From contig JBGUMF010000104.1 of NCBI GenBank assembly GCA_045116675.1, forward strand, positions 1 to 35,365: 35,365 nucleotides of DNA, in the 5' to 3' direction. The translations under genes and the position numbers were made by a program. The notes under the pieces were generated by a model. It was given only the letters and a program-made list of their open reading frames with translations, ran no database searches and had not been told where the DNA came from. The stretch is from F23-D06 sp045116675. GTDB lineage: Bacteria; Bacteroidota; Bacteroidia; Bacteroidales; WCHB1-69. Shown piece after piece: positions 1-11,000 of this stretch (the first letter of the stretch is position 1; the number at the start of each line of letters is the position of its first letter).

Positions 1-201
1 GTACATCATCTCGTTGCGGCGTGTGCGCCGCCCGCCGTAGGCGTGGGAGGCCTTGTCGGCAATGCCCTTATAGGCTTCCACTTCCACAATGATGCCGCCG
101 GCCAACTGACCCTCCTTGAGGGTAAAGACATGCTTGCCCAAAAGATTGCGGGCAACGGTTAGCACATCCGATTGGAGGAAAAAGGAGGGTTCGATTCGCA
201 T
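1..201 (-). CDS. DNA-3-methyladenine glycosylase, AAG/MPG family (partial, C-terminus outside window)
   Basis: This is the first 67 residues of an alkyladenine DNA glycosylase, a base-excision-repair enzyme that removes 3-methyladenine and related alkylated purines. The open frame starts at an ATG whose complement lies at 199-201 and runs off the left edge with no stop. Visible family signatures are the LLGK segment (residues 20-23), the EVEAY block (40-44), where Glu42 matches the water-activating glutamate and Tyr44 the base-stacking tyrosine of the human enzyme, and the KASH-GRRTRRNEMMY stretch (50-67). The family is usually about 200 residues, so two thirds is missing. The gene is divergent from the MurL-like gene, with about 130 bases between start codons. 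A weak promoter-like TATTTTCG lies just upstream on the minus strand, one mismatch from the Bacteroidota -7 box. Family assignment is firm; activity is inferred. Confidence 0.88.
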   Translation of the reverse strand, partial: MRIEPSFFLQSDVLTVARNLLGKHVFTLKEGQLAGGIIVEVEAYKGIADKASHAYGGRRTRRNEMMY

Positions 202-300
202 ACGATTCAGAATTCGGCGGCGAAAATACGGAAAAAAAAGATGCGATGGCCGGCGGTCAGCAATCGGCAGTCTGGCAACGGTCATTCCAATAAAAATTCC

Positions 301-308
301 TATCTTTG
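301..308 (+). promoter_or_regulatory. Bacteroidota -7 promoter box of the MurL-like gene
   Basis: TATCTTTG matches the TAnnTTTG -7 consensus of the Bacteroidota primary sigma factor. It lies 22 bases before the ATG at 330, which leaves a short leader. No convincing -33 element is seen upstream. Its position overlaps a possible in-frame TTG start at 306, which argues for the ATG at 330. Confidence 0.6.
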
Positions 309-329
309 CAACTTCTAAAACCAAACCGT

Positions 330-1631
330 ATGACCTTTGACGAACTCCGCGCGCAGCATCCCGTCTTTACCTACGAATGGTACGACTATTCCCGCGAGGG
401 TGACAACCTGCACATCCGATTCCGCTACTGCATCGGCGACCACATCCGCTTCGAGCCCAAGATGGTATTGAAGCCCGGACGGCACGCCCGCTTCCCGGAA
501 GATATTCAGACACTGGACGGCATTATCTTCCATATCGGCCTCATCGAACTCATCAGCTACTGGAAATGTACCTGCAGTCCTGTGATACACATCCTGCCGC
601 ATCGGCTGAACGCCGACCAGCAGGAGTGGTGGCGCAAGCTTTTCTGGCTGGGCCTTGGCGAGTTCCGATACACCAACAACCTGCACACCACCCCAACCGA
701 TTTCTTCGACTTTGAGTTTCCCGAGGATGCCGCCGAAATCCCTGCGTCCGCGTACCCGCACGTAGAGCCGGACAATCGCGTCATCGTGCCCATCGGCGGC
801 GGCAAGGATTCTGTGGTCACTTTAGAAGAGTTGCGGACAAGCCACGAGGTGGTGCCCTTCATCATCAACCCGCGCGGGGCAACCATCGAATGTGCCCGTG
901 TGGCGGGCTTCGCCAGCGAGAACGACCTCATCATCCTGCAACGGGAGATCTCGCCCCGCCTGCTCGAGCTCAACAAGGAGGGCTACCTCAACGGGCACAC
1001 GCCCTTCTCGGCCATGCTGGCCTTCTACACCACCCTGCTGAGCGCCGTCACGGGCATCCGCGATGTGGCCCTGTCGAACGAGTCGAGTGCCAACGAACCC
1101 ACCATCCCCGGCACGCAGATCAACCACCAGTATTCCAAATCCTTAGAATTTGAGCTGGACTTCCGCGACTACGTGGACCAGTTCATGAATGACTGTAACC
1201 ACTACTACAGCCATCTGCGCAGTCTTACCGAGCTCCAGATCGCAGAACGTTTTGCAAGCCATCCACAATATTTCCCCGTCTTCAAGAGCTGCAACGTGGG
1301 GAGCAAGGAGGACAAATGGTGCTGCCATTGCCCCAAGTGCCTCTTCGCCTACGTCATCCTGTCGCCATTCATTGACGACAGCACCATGGTCCGCATCTTC
1401 GGGGAAGATCTGCTCGACAAGCTGGAGCTGGCTCCGACATTAGACGAGTTGGACGGCATGTCGAAGACCAAGCCCTTCGAGTGCGTGGGCACCATCCGCG
1501 AGGTGAACGAGGCTATGCGCCGCCTCTGCAACACCCGCCCCGACAAGGCGTTGGTCAAGCACTACATCAACAAATCCTTGGAAATGCTGGAGGACAACAT
1601 GCTGGAGGAGTACTTTAATATGGCACCGTAA
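330..1631 (+). CDS. murL: MurL-like UDP-MurNAc-L-Ala-L-Glu epimerase (PP-loop ATPase)
   Basis: This 433-residue cytoplasmic protein carries an ATP-pyrophosphatase P-loop, GGGKDS, at residues 156-161. It also has the blocks I associate with MurL: GYLNGHTPFSA, ALSNESSANEP, NHQYSKSLEFE and a cysteine cluster near the C-terminus (CNVGSKEDKWCCHCPKCLF). MurL epimerises the terminal L-Glu of UDP-MurNAc-L-Ala-L-Glu to D-Glu using ATP, with release of AMP and PPi. This is an alternative to glutamate racemase MurI and works with a MurD2 that accepts L-Glu. The length (about 430-450) fits the family. The ATG at 330 was chosen over the in-frame TTG at 306 because the TTG lies inside the promoter box. No mur genes are adjacent, so context does not help. 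The alternative is a generic PP-loop protein; the assignment rests on remembered motifs. Confidence 0.7.
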   Translation: MTFDELRAQHPVFTYEWYDYSREGDNLHIRFRYCIGDHIRFEPKMVLKPGRHARFPEDIQTLDGIIFHIGLIELISYWKCTCSPVIHILPHRLNADQQEWWRKLFWLGLGEFRYTNNLHTTPTDFFDFEFPEDAAEIPASAYPHVEPDNRVIVPIGGGKDSVVTLEELRTSHEVVPFIINPRGATIECARVAGFASENDLIILQREISPRLLELNKEGYLNGHTPFSAMLAFYTTLLSAVTGIRDVALSNESSANEPTIPGTQINHQYSKSLEFELDFRDYVDQFMNDCNHYYSHLRSLTELQIAERFASHPQYFPVFKSCNVGSKEDKWCCHCPKCLFAYVILSPFIDDSTMVRIFGEDLLDKLELAPTLDELDGMSKTKPFECVGTIREVNEAMRRLCNTRPDKALVKHYINKSLEMLEDNMLEEYFNMAP

Positions 1632-1662
1632 CAATTAACAATTAACAATTAATAATTAATAG
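1630..1662 (+). repeat. AT-rich AACAATTAA/TAATTAATAG intergenic repeat, copy 1
   Basis: Three AACAATT-type units run into AATAATTAATAG immediately after the MurL-like stop codon. The same block recurs after three genes of the polyene cluster (near 17768, 21772 and 24486). The rest of the gap to 1803 contains related low-complexity blocks (repeated ACTTTGAAC and ACTTTTACAC words) and no coding signal. Confidence 0.8.
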
Positions 1663-1803
1663 TGAATAGGGGATTTGAGATTTGACTTTGAACCTTGGCT
1701 ATGAACTTTGAACTTTAATACTTTCTTACTTTTACACTTTCCCACTTTTACACTTCCAACTTTATAAACCTTATAAACTTTACGAACATTAAAACCATAT
1801 TAT

Positions 1804-2679
1804 ATGAAACCTACATTACTCATTTTAGCGGCCGGTATGGGCAGTCGTTACGGCGGGCTGAAGCAGCTGGACCCCATGGGACCCCACGGCGAGACCATCA
1901 TGGACTACTCGGTGCGTTACGCCCTTGAGAGCGGCTATGGCAAAGTTGTATTCGTCATCCGCCGCAGCATGGAGGAGGATTTCGCCAAGCTCATCCTGCC
2001 CCGCTATGCCGACAAGATCCCCGTACAGTATGTTTTCCAGGAGCTGGACATGCTGCCAGCGGGATTCAGCGTCAATCCGGAGCGCAAGAAACCTTACGGG
2101 ACGGCTCACGCCATCCTGGTGGCCAAAGACGCCATCCGCGAACCGTTCACGGTCATCAACGCCGACGACTTCTACGGGCGCGACGCCTTCCAAGTGATGG
2201 CCGACTTCCTCACGCACGTGCCTGACGCAAAGCCATCCACCTATGCCATGGTGGGTTACCGTCTGGACAAGACCCTATCCAAGCACGGGACGGTGTCGCG
2301 GGGTGTATGCCAGACCGATGACGAAGGCTTCCTACGCACCATCGTGGAGAACCACAAGGTGGGCTACACCGACAACGGCATCGAGAACATTGAGGAGGGG
2401 CTGATGGCACGCTACGACGGCAGCGAGCCTGTGTCGATGAACTTCTGGGGCTTCACTCCCGACTTCTTCAACGGGCTGAACACGCTTTTCGAGGATTTTC
2501 TCCGCAAAAACGAGCAGAACATCACCGCCGAGTTCCCCATCCCGGACGTCATCACGCACCTGATGCGCACGCAGGCTGCCCGCATCAAAGTGCTGCACAG
2601 CAATGCCGAATGGTTTGGGGTGACCTACCAGGAGGACCGCACCTACGTGGTGGACAAATTGAAACAGCTGGAAGACTGA
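1804..2679 (+). CDS. Sugar-phosphate nucleotidyltransferase family protein
   Basis: A 291-residue nucleotidyltransferase of the GT-A-like fold that makes NDP-sugars from NTP and sugar 1-phosphate. The N-terminus shows the nucleotide-binding signature LAAGMGSRYGGLKQL (residues 8-22). Further in is VINADDFYG (about 118-126), which supplies the metal-binding aspartate, and there is a NFWGF segment near residue 213. There is no left-handed beta-helix acyltransferase tail as in GlmU. This matches the stand-alone nucleotidyltransferases common in Bacteroidota, whose sugar substrate is usually unknown. The neighbours (MurL-like upstream, peptidase E downstream by 48 bases) do not fix a pathway. Fold-level assignment is secure; substrate is not assignable. 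Confidence 0.88.
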   Translation: MKPTLLILAAGMGSRYGGLKQLDPMGPHGETIMDYSVRYALESGYGKVVFVIRRSMEEDFAKLILPRYADKIPVQYVFQELDMLPAGFSVNPERKKPYGTAHAILVAKDAIREPFTVINADDFYGRDAFQVMADFLTHVPDAKPSTYAMVGYRLDKTLSKHGTVSRGVCQTDDEGFLRTIVENHKVGYTDNGIENIEEGLMARYDGSEPVSMNFWGFTPDFFNGLNTLFEDFLRKNEQNITAEFPIPDVITHLMRTQAARIKVLHSNAEWFGVTYQEDRTYVVDKLKQLED

Positions 2680-2727
2680 TCTCTAATTTTTTTATCCGAA
2701 TATTAAAATCATAAAAAATAATCCGTT

Positions 2728-3474
2728 ATGAAACTTTTATTAATCAGCAACTCAACCAATTACAAAGAGCCTTATTTGGGATGGTGCCAACCGCTCATCG
2801 CAGAATTTTTAGAGGGAACCGCGAAAAACATCGCCTTCCTGCCCTACGCGGGCGTGGATGTGGGCGGCAAGGTGTACCCAGCCAGCTATGATGCCTACAC
2901 GGACCGTGTGCAGAAGGTATTCGACAACTTCGGGAAGAAGATCCTGTCCGTCCATGCCAGCGACAATCCCGTGGACGTCATCAACAAGGCCGACATCATC
3001 ATGGTGGGCGGCGGCAACACGTTCCACTTGGTGGCCGAAATGCACCGCAACAAGCTGATTGAGCCCATCCGCCGCAAGGTGATGGAGGGCACACCCTATA
3101 TCGGATGGAGTGCCGGCAGCAACGTGGCCTGCCCCACCCTGTGCACGACCAACGACATGCCCATTGTAATGCCCGAGAGCTTCAAGTGTCTGGACCTCGT
3201 GCCGTTCCAAATCAACCCGCACTACATCGACCCGTACCCGCAAGACATCAACGACACCATCCGTCACGGTGGCGAGACCCGTCAGGTGCGCTTGAACGAA
3301 TACCTAGCCGTCAACCAGCAGATGACAGTGGCCGGCCTGCGCGAGGGCACCGCCCTATGGGTGGAAAACGAGCGCATCACACTGCGCGGCACACGCGAGA
3401 TGATCATCCTGCGCTACGGTCAGGAACCCGGATCCAAAAAGCCGGGCGACGAGTTCGGATTCAATCTGCGGTAA
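2728..3474 (+). CDS. pepE: Peptidase E, alpha-aspartyl dipeptidase (family S51)
   Basis: A 248-residue cytoplasmic serine peptidase that cleaves dipeptides with N-terminal aspartate. The family signatures are present: the VGGGNTFHL loop (about residues 92-100), the nucleophile elbow GWSAGSN with Ser128, and a downstream INPHYID segment that carries the likely catalytic histidine. The protein is full length (the E. coli enzyme is about 229 residues) and has no signal peptide. It lies 48 bases after the nucleotidyltransferase and 70 bases before the BatD-like gene, so co-transcription is possible, but no promoter or terminator was recognised in either gap. Confidence 0.92.
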   Translation: MKLLLISNSTNYKEPYLGWCQPLIAEFLEGTAKNIAFLPYAGVDVGGKVYPASYDAYTDRVQKVFDNFGKKILSVHASDNPVDVINKADIIMVGGGNTFHLVAEMHRNKLIEPIRRKVMEGTPYIGWSAGSNVACPTLCTTNDMPIVMPESFKCLDLVPFQINPHYIDPYPQDINDTIRHGGETRQVRLNEYLAVNQQMTVAGLREGTALWVENERITLRGTREMIILRYGQEPGSKKPGDEFGFNLR

Positions 3475-3544
3475 CCCGTTCCTATATGCAATAAAACGGC
3501 GGTTTTGTCGTTACTCATTTCGCACTCAAAAAAACAGACTTACT

Positions 3545-4996
3545 ATGAAAAAGACTATTGTTTGCGGAATCGTGTGGGTATGTTGTATGCTCTTCTCTCT
3601 GGCTACGGCCACCGCCCAGACGGAAGACTCCTGTTATGCCAAAGCGCCCTCTGAAGTAGGTGTGGACCAACAATTTAAATACACCATCACCTCAACAGGA
3701 AGAGGCGAAGTGGTATCCACGGATTTCGGCAAATTCGAGTTTGTAAGCGGACCGAGTGTTGGCTCCAGCACATCCATCTCCATCAACAACGGGAGCGTGC
3801 AGCAGCAGACCACTTACACCTACACGTACTATCTTTCCGCCCCGAAGGAGGGCAACTTCACGATTCCGGGGGTCAGTCTGTCCATCAACGGGCGCATCTA
3901 CCGCAGCAACATGGTGGAGGTGCGTGTGACGAAAACGCCCAAGAGCCAGCCACAGGAGGAGCAACAGGCCGACAACTGGTTCCATTTCGAGTGGCCGGAC
4001 TTCCAGATGCCCGACATGGACTCGTTCTCTTTCGAATGGCCCTTCCAAAACCAGCAGCGGCCGCAGTTCCCCAACGGGCAGCAGCCCAAGAGCCAGCCGG
4101 ACAAGTCCGCCAAGGCACCCGCCAAAATCGGCAAAGAGGACATGATGCTGAAAGCCATCACCACCACATTGGAGGCCTACCAGGGTGAAGCAGTGGTCGT
4201 CACTCATAAACTGTATGTGAAAGAAGATATTAGCGGATATAGCATTGAGCGGGCCTCCTTTGGCGGCAGCAACGACCTGTGGATGGATCCATTGGAACTG
4301 AGCCGGCAGGAGAAAAGCACCGAAACCGTGAATGGCAAGACCTACACGGTGTTCACCATCAAGCAGACGGCCGTTTATCCGACCAAAACCGGCAAGATCG
4401 TCATCCCGAAATTGAACGTCATTTTGGCTATCCGCGTGCCCGCCACCAGCCGGGACCCCTTCTGGGGCATGTTCCAGACCTACCAGACCCAGACCGTGCA
4501 GCTCACCTCCAACGAGCTGACAGTGAAGGTCAAAGCCCTGCCCGGCGCACGCAATGACGGCAAGACCGAGGTGGTTGGCAATTTCAACATCACCTCCAAC
4601 ATCAGCAAGACGGAGGCCTATGCCAACGAGCCCATCACCTTCACGGTTACAGTGTCGGGCAACGGCAACCTGCACCATGTGAGCGACGAGGATTTCAACA
4701 TAGATTTCCCCGCCGACTGCGACGTAACCTACCCGAAAGTCATCAGCCACATCTCCGCCAAAGGCGACATCGTGAGCGGCACCAAGACCTTCCGCTTCAC
4801 CATCATCCCGAGAATGGAGGGCTCTTATCTGATCCCGGGGGTAAAATACACCTATTATGACTATGACAGCGGCAGTTACAAAACATTGACCACTCAAGAT
4901 TACCAGCTTGAAATCCAGCCTGCCCGAACCCGTGAAAACCCTTATAACGACACGGAAAGCAAGCCGAAAAGCAAGGTGAAAACCTACAAGATTTAA
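3545..4996 (+). CDS. BatD-like secreted/periplasmic protein
   Basis: A 483-residue exported protein with an N-terminal signal peptide (MKKTIVCGIVWVCCMLFSL, ending near ATAQ). It is followed by repeated beta-sandwich-type sequence typical of the BatD ('oxygen tolerance') family: a first domain with FTIPGVSLSINGRIYRS, a proline- and glutamine-rich low-complexity linker (about residues 138-192, with FEWPDFQMPDMDSFSFEWPF), then further domains with SYLIPGVKYTYYD. BatD proteins usually sit in an aerotolerance operon with BatA/B/C/E and end in a transmembrane helix. Here neither the partner genes nor a C-terminal hydrophobic helix is seen; the protein ends in a charged KPKSKVKTYKI tail. Family assignment is good; the cellular role is uncertain. 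Confidence 0.8.
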   Translation: MKKTIVCGIVWVCCMLFSLATATAQTEDSCYAKAPSEVGVDQQFKYTITSTGRGEVVSTDFGKFEFVSGPSVGSSTSISINNGSVQQQTTYTYTYYLSAPKEGNFTIPGVSLSINGRIYRSNMVEVRVTKTPKSQPQEEQQADNWFHFEWPDFQMPDMDSFSFEWPFQNQQRPQFPNGQQPKSQPDKSAKAPAKIGKEDMMLKAITTTLEAYQGEAVVVTHKLYVKEDISGYSIERASFGGSNDLWMDPLELSRQEKSTETVNGKTYTVFTIKQTAVYPTKTGKIVIPKLNVILAIRVPATSRDPFWGMFQTYQTQTVQLTSNELTVKVKALPGARNDGKTEVVGNFNITSNISKTEAYANEPITFTVTVSGNGNLHHVSDEDFNIDFPADCDVTYPKVISHISAKGDIVSGTKTFRFTIIPRMEGSYLIPGVKYTYYDYDSGSYKTLTTQDYQLEIQPARTRENPYNDTESKPKSKVKTYKI

Positions 4997-5055
4997 TTAA
5001 CATTCCCCCTTTCATAAAATTCGCATCTCTGCTTTTTTTTTCTTATTGAAAATCA

Positions 5056-5063
5056 TACATTTG
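5056..5063 (+). promoter_or_regulatory. -7 promoter box of the giant T9SS cargo gene
   Basis: TACATTTG fits TAnnTTTG and lies 26 bases before the ATG at 5090, in an AT-rich gap after the BatD-like stop. No clear -33 element is visible. Confidence 0.55.
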
Positions 5064-5089
5064 CCCACTAATATTGGGTATTTGTATTA

Positions 5090-8000
5090 ATGTATAATAT
5101 AAAACAACGCCGGAGACTGCGATACGGGCTGACAGTTTTGTTTGCCCTATGGCTGGTTGCTTCTGTTTTCGGGCAGTCGCCGGTAGATACGATCCCCATC
5201 ACAGGACATAAAAACATACAAGGATGTACCGGTTTCATCGTCCCGACAACCGATACAAACGGTTACTGCATCACCAACAACAACGGCTCCATCACTATAA
5301 ATCCGCCCTCCGGATGCGGCGTACATCTGGAAGGTTCGTACATCATCACCAATTTCACGTTTAATGGTGTAGTTGAATTCAAGGACCATATTTACATCTA
5401 CAACGGGCCCTCCACATCCTCACCCTTACTGGCAGACGCCACCGATGCCGGTTACGTGAATGCTACCTCAACCGGCCCGATGACGATCCGGTTCTCCACC
5501 AACTATATGTTCCAATACAACGGCTTCAAGCTTAAATACACCTGCGTGGCCGGTTGTTCCTGCGAGAACGACTATCCGTTGACCTTTTCCTGGAGCAACG
5601 ACGAGCTGACGGTGGAATGGCTTCCCACCCAGTCTGGAGCCTCCACCGGTTACACGCTGGAATATGGCCCTGACGGCTTTGTGCCGGGCACCGGCACCAT
5701 TATTTCCGGCATTTCCGAACCTCGCTACCGCATCGCAGGTCTTGTACCCAAGAACAAATACAATTTCCGTCTTCTCTATCCCTGCGCCAGCACTTCCAAT
5801 CCCGTAACAGACAGCTACACCATTCCGGAAACCGCTATGTGTATTGACATGCGGGACCTGAACCGATCGAATATCACCTGCACATACGGCGGTTACGGTG
5901 CAACTGGCAATCCTTACGAGCACATAGGGGTTGTTGCAAGTCATCACAGTGTTGTCTCCCGACAGAGTTTTGACCCTTACACGTCCGGACTACTCCAGAT
6001 GATTCCAGACGGGGAAACCTACTCTGTCAAATTAGGAAACGCAAAACCAGCTGAAAGTGAAAGCATTGCATACACATACACGGTAGATACCACCATAGGC
6101 GACATCATCCTGCTGAAATATGCGGCTGTTATGGAGTTACCCAATCACTCTTTAAGCAATCAGCCGCGTTTTGATTTGGAAATTCTGGACCAAACCGGTC
6201 AGATTATTGATGCAAACTGCGGACAAGCCCAGTTCATTTCAAGCCAATCCTTGGGATGGAATGAGTTTCATTACCGGTCGGCAAGTGATATATACAACGC
6301 AACCCAACCAAAGTACAACAATCACGATGTTCTTTGGAAGGATTGGACCAACATTGGTTTTAACATCTCAGCCTACCATGGTCAAACCATCACCATCCGG
6401 TTGACCAACCGTGACTGTGGTGAGGGGGCCCATTGGGGATCCGCCTATTTCAATCTGGGGTGTATGAAACGGAAGTTGACGGTGGAGCAATGCGGCGATG
6501 CGGTAACCAACACCTTCACTGCACCGGCCGGTTTCAACTACAACTGGTACTATGCGGACGACCCAAGTACGATTATCGGGATGAACCAATCCATCACCGT
6601 GCTGGTAGATCCTACAAAAACGCTTGTCTGCGAGGTCTCGGATCTGGAGGGCAATGGCTGCGGATTCCAGTTGCAGGGTGTTCTCAATCCCATTGTTCCG
6701 GAAGCCGACTTCGACATCGAGCGCACGCCCTGCAGCCGGCAATACACCTTCCACAACAACAGCATCATCTCCAACGGCACTGCCACACCATACGCCACCG
6801 AGTGTGAGAGTGCCTATTGGAACTTCGGCGACGGAACCACCTCCCAGGCATACAACGCCACGCACACCTACGCGCAGCCGGGCACCTACACGGTGACCTT
6901 GGTCAGCGGAATGAACCTGGATGACTGCTTGGACACGATACAGAAAACACTCGTCGTGCCGGTGGACACCACCGACTTCCGCGACACCGCCTGCGTGGAG
7001 TACTGGTGGAACGGCCAACGTTACGATGCCAGCGGCGACTACACGCAACACATTCCCCGTCCGGGAGGCCTGTGCGATTCCGTGGTCACCTTGTACCTCA
7101 TCATATACCCGGAATACGAACACTACAATACAGTATCTATCTGCGGAAGCGACCTGCCCTACTCATACGGCGACACTCTTTTCCCCATTGAAACCCGAAC
7201 CGGGGAGTATCCGATTCTATTCCATTCGCAACACGAGTGCGACAGTCTCATCCATCTGCAGCTCATTGTCAATCCGCCCTACTCCACCCGCGACACACTG
7301 TCGGTTTGTCCCTCGCAATTGGCTGCCGGCATTCCTTACGGCGACAGTCTGCTATACAGGACGGGCACCACACCCGTGCATTTTCTCAGCGGCCAGCAAT
7401 GCGACTCCACCGTATGGATCACCCTCCTTCCACTTTCCAACACATACGACACCGTACGGGTGGATACCTGTGATCTGTTCACATGGATTAACGGACGAAC
7501 ATACACACAAAGTGCAACCGACACCGTTATGCTCACCAACGCCGCCGGTTGCGACTCCATTGTGACCCTATTGCTCAACATCCGCCATTCCACCTCTGGC
7601 ATTGACACTATAATCGCCTGTGATTCTTACCATTGGATTAATGATAGCACCTATACGGCAAGTACACACACGCCCACTTTCACGCTAACCAACGCGGCAG
7701 GATGCGACTCTGTGGTCACGCTGCATTTGACCGTTAATCCTATTTATGAGCGCCCCGACACCGTCACGCTATGCGGCAGCGACCTGCCATATACGTACGG
7801 AGACTCCCTTTTCCCCATTGAAACCCGGACTGGCGATCACCGTATCCTGTTCCATACCCAGCAGGGTTGTGATTCCGTCATCCGGCTGCATTTGGTGGTG
7901 AATCCGCCCTACAGCACCCACGACACGCTCACTGTATGCCAGAGCGACTTGGGTAATGGTATTCCTTACGGCGAAAGCCTGCTCACCGGGGCCGGCACCA

Positions 8001-11000
8001 CGCCAGTCCATTTCCTCAGCGGGCAACAGTGCGACTCCACCGTATGGGTCACCTTATGGGTGCCTGTCGAATCCTACGACACCGTGCGGGTGGACACCTG
8101 TGATTTTTACACGTGGACAAACGGGCGCACATACACGAGTAGTGCCAGCGACACGATGGTCCTCACCAATGCTGCCGGCTGCGACTCCATTGTCACCCTG
8201 TTGCTCAACATCCGCCATACCACTGCTGGCATCGACACAAAAACCGCCTGTGGATCATACCGTTGGATTAACGACAGCATTTATACGGAGAGCACCACCG
8301 CCCCCACATTCACCTTGACAAATTCAGAAAATTGCGATTCTATTGTCACGCTGCATCTCACCATCCATCCTGAATATCTTCACAACAACATCCTCCACAT
8401 CTGTCGTAACGAACTGCCATACATTTACAGCGAACGCTTGACCATACCCGTTGGGGCAATCTCCAACCAATACCGGTTCAATGACACCACCCTGATGGGC
8501 TGCGACAGTATCACCATAGTCAATGTTTTCATCCATGAAAACCCACATGATATTCAAAATCTGACACTTCCAGACAGTGCATTGCCCCATTACTACCAGC
8601 CTTTGGACACCTTATTCGAGGTGGGATCCCACTCCGGTGACTACCTGTTTCATTTCATTTCCGACTCTTATCCCTATTGTGATTCGGTGGTGGAATTGCA
8701 TCTCATCATTGAATTGTGGGCGGAGACGTTTGGTGGCATCAACACCCAGTGTGATCCTGATCCGCAACATCCCTGCAACGGATGGGCGGCTGTCAATGTG
8801 CGCGGAGGAAAGCCACCCTACACCTACCTATGGGACGATCCGCAGCACCAAACCACCGACACGGCCTTCAACCTTTGTGATGGGGTTTATCATGTGACCA
8901 TTACGGATTCCTTAGGAGCGGTTATAGTAGAAACATACCATGTTGGAAATTACGTTTCTGACACATCCGTTGTTTTTGACACCATTGGAACAAGCCAGAT
9001 CCCCTATCTGTATCACGGTTATACATTCCAACAGGCTGTAAACAACACATTCCTCACCATACAAAACAGCCAAGGGTGCGACAGTCTCGTGCGTTATTCG
9101 CTCTACATTCGTCCCAACGACACCCTGCGGAAGAACTGTACTGTGTGCAACGACTTCCCATCCGAATGTGAAGGGAAGGTCATTGAACACGCCGGACTGA
9201 CTATGGATTCAATCCTGCAAGCGAACCAATCCTATCTTATCCGCATCTTCCAAGTGGACACATTCCACACGCCCAGAAGCCTTATTTACGACACTGCCTG
9301 CGCCCCACACACATGGCATGGGCACACTTATACCGAAAGTGGCATCTACCAAGACACCCTGACGGGCTCAAACAATTGCGATAGCATTGTCACGCTGCGC
9401 TTGACCATCATTGATTTCCCGAATCCCATCAACAACATCCTGTTGCCGGACATCTGCGTAGGCGATACAGGCATCATCACCATCGGGCACAATCCAAGCA
9501 ACAATATCTATTATGCTTCCGAGGGGGATGCCAGCATAAGCCTGAGCACCACCACTTTCCTGCCTGACGGACAAGATTGCGATGACGGATGCTCGTACCA
9601 GTCCTCCATACACTTCAACAATTTCCCTGCAAGTTCCGTCATCCGCAACGTAAACGACATCCGCTATGTCAGGCTTAATTTGGAACACACCTGTGCCGAT
9701 GACCTTTACATCCATATCACTTGTCCAAACGGACAAAACGCTGACATACTAAAATTCTCAAGGATAACTCCTATACCTCAACAAGACAGTCCATGTATTT
9801 ACAATATTGGAGCCTCACACCGTGGTTGGCAGACTCCATCCTCTGGACAGACAGCAGATCTATGTACCTACTTTGGTTCACCCAACAGGACTGACAATTC
9901 TGTTTTCCCCTGTAATACAAATCTAAATCAACCTGGTACCGGATTGGATTACTGCTGGTCAAACAACACTAATCAAGGGTATTCGTATGGAAACACAATT
10001 TACAATTACGACGATCTGGTTTACCACCAAAACAACGTTCAAGCCATACAGAATAATTGGGGTTTTACAATAGGTTATCGGTTCAGAGCCTCCAATATAA
10101 TTAACGGCACCCATTTCTACAAACCAGACCAATCTTTCCAAAGTCTTGTTGGCTGCCCGCTGAACGGTGATTGGACCATAGAAGTCATTGACGGATGGAA
10201 ACAGGACAACGGCTACCTTTTCAGTTGGGAGCTGGCATTGAATCCCGAGTTGCTGAACGTGCCCCACTGGCCCATCGACAGCACCACGGTGACGGGTCTG
10301 TGGAGTGATCGGCGGAACGACTCCACCTATTGGGTCGTGCCACCCGCCACCATTACCCACGACACCATAGTAAACTACCTCATCACCGTATTCAGCGACC
10401 ACGGATGCCATTACGACACCATCGTCAGCATCCATTACAAAGCTCCCAAGACCGAGGAACTGTATGACACCATTTGTCGCAACGACCTGCCGTTCACTTG
10501 GGCGGGCCAACAAGTCACAGACACGGGCTCGTACACGCTGACGAATGCGACCCTGCAGGCGGCCAACGGCTGCGACAGTACTGCCATCCTGCACCTGATA
10601 GTACTTGACACCACCGTCAGCACTGTCACAGAGCAGATTGGCGAACAACAGCTGCCGCACGCCTTCAACGGATGCTGGTTCCACCACGCAGTCACCGACA
10701 CCGTTATCATCATTGAGAACCATCTTGGCTGCGACAGCCTCATCCATTACACGTTGCTGATTTTCGACAACACATCGGACACCCTTGACACCATCGTATG
10801 CCGGGAGGCTTTGCCGTTGACTTGGCACAATCACTTATTCACCTTGACAGACACCGTCGCCACGGACACCAGTGTCAACGCAAACCATTCCTACCATATC
10901 ACCCATTACCACGTACACACTTTCCCCGTTATGACGAGCACTCTCACGCACCCGCTGACCGACATCTGCGCGGGGCATACTGACAGCATCCGCATCGGCA

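Noticed and set aside
3692..4897. Long minus-strand open frame (401 codons) opposite the BatD-like gene
   Set aside because: Low-complexity His/Val/Gly product without domains; the plus frame has a signal peptide and family motifs.
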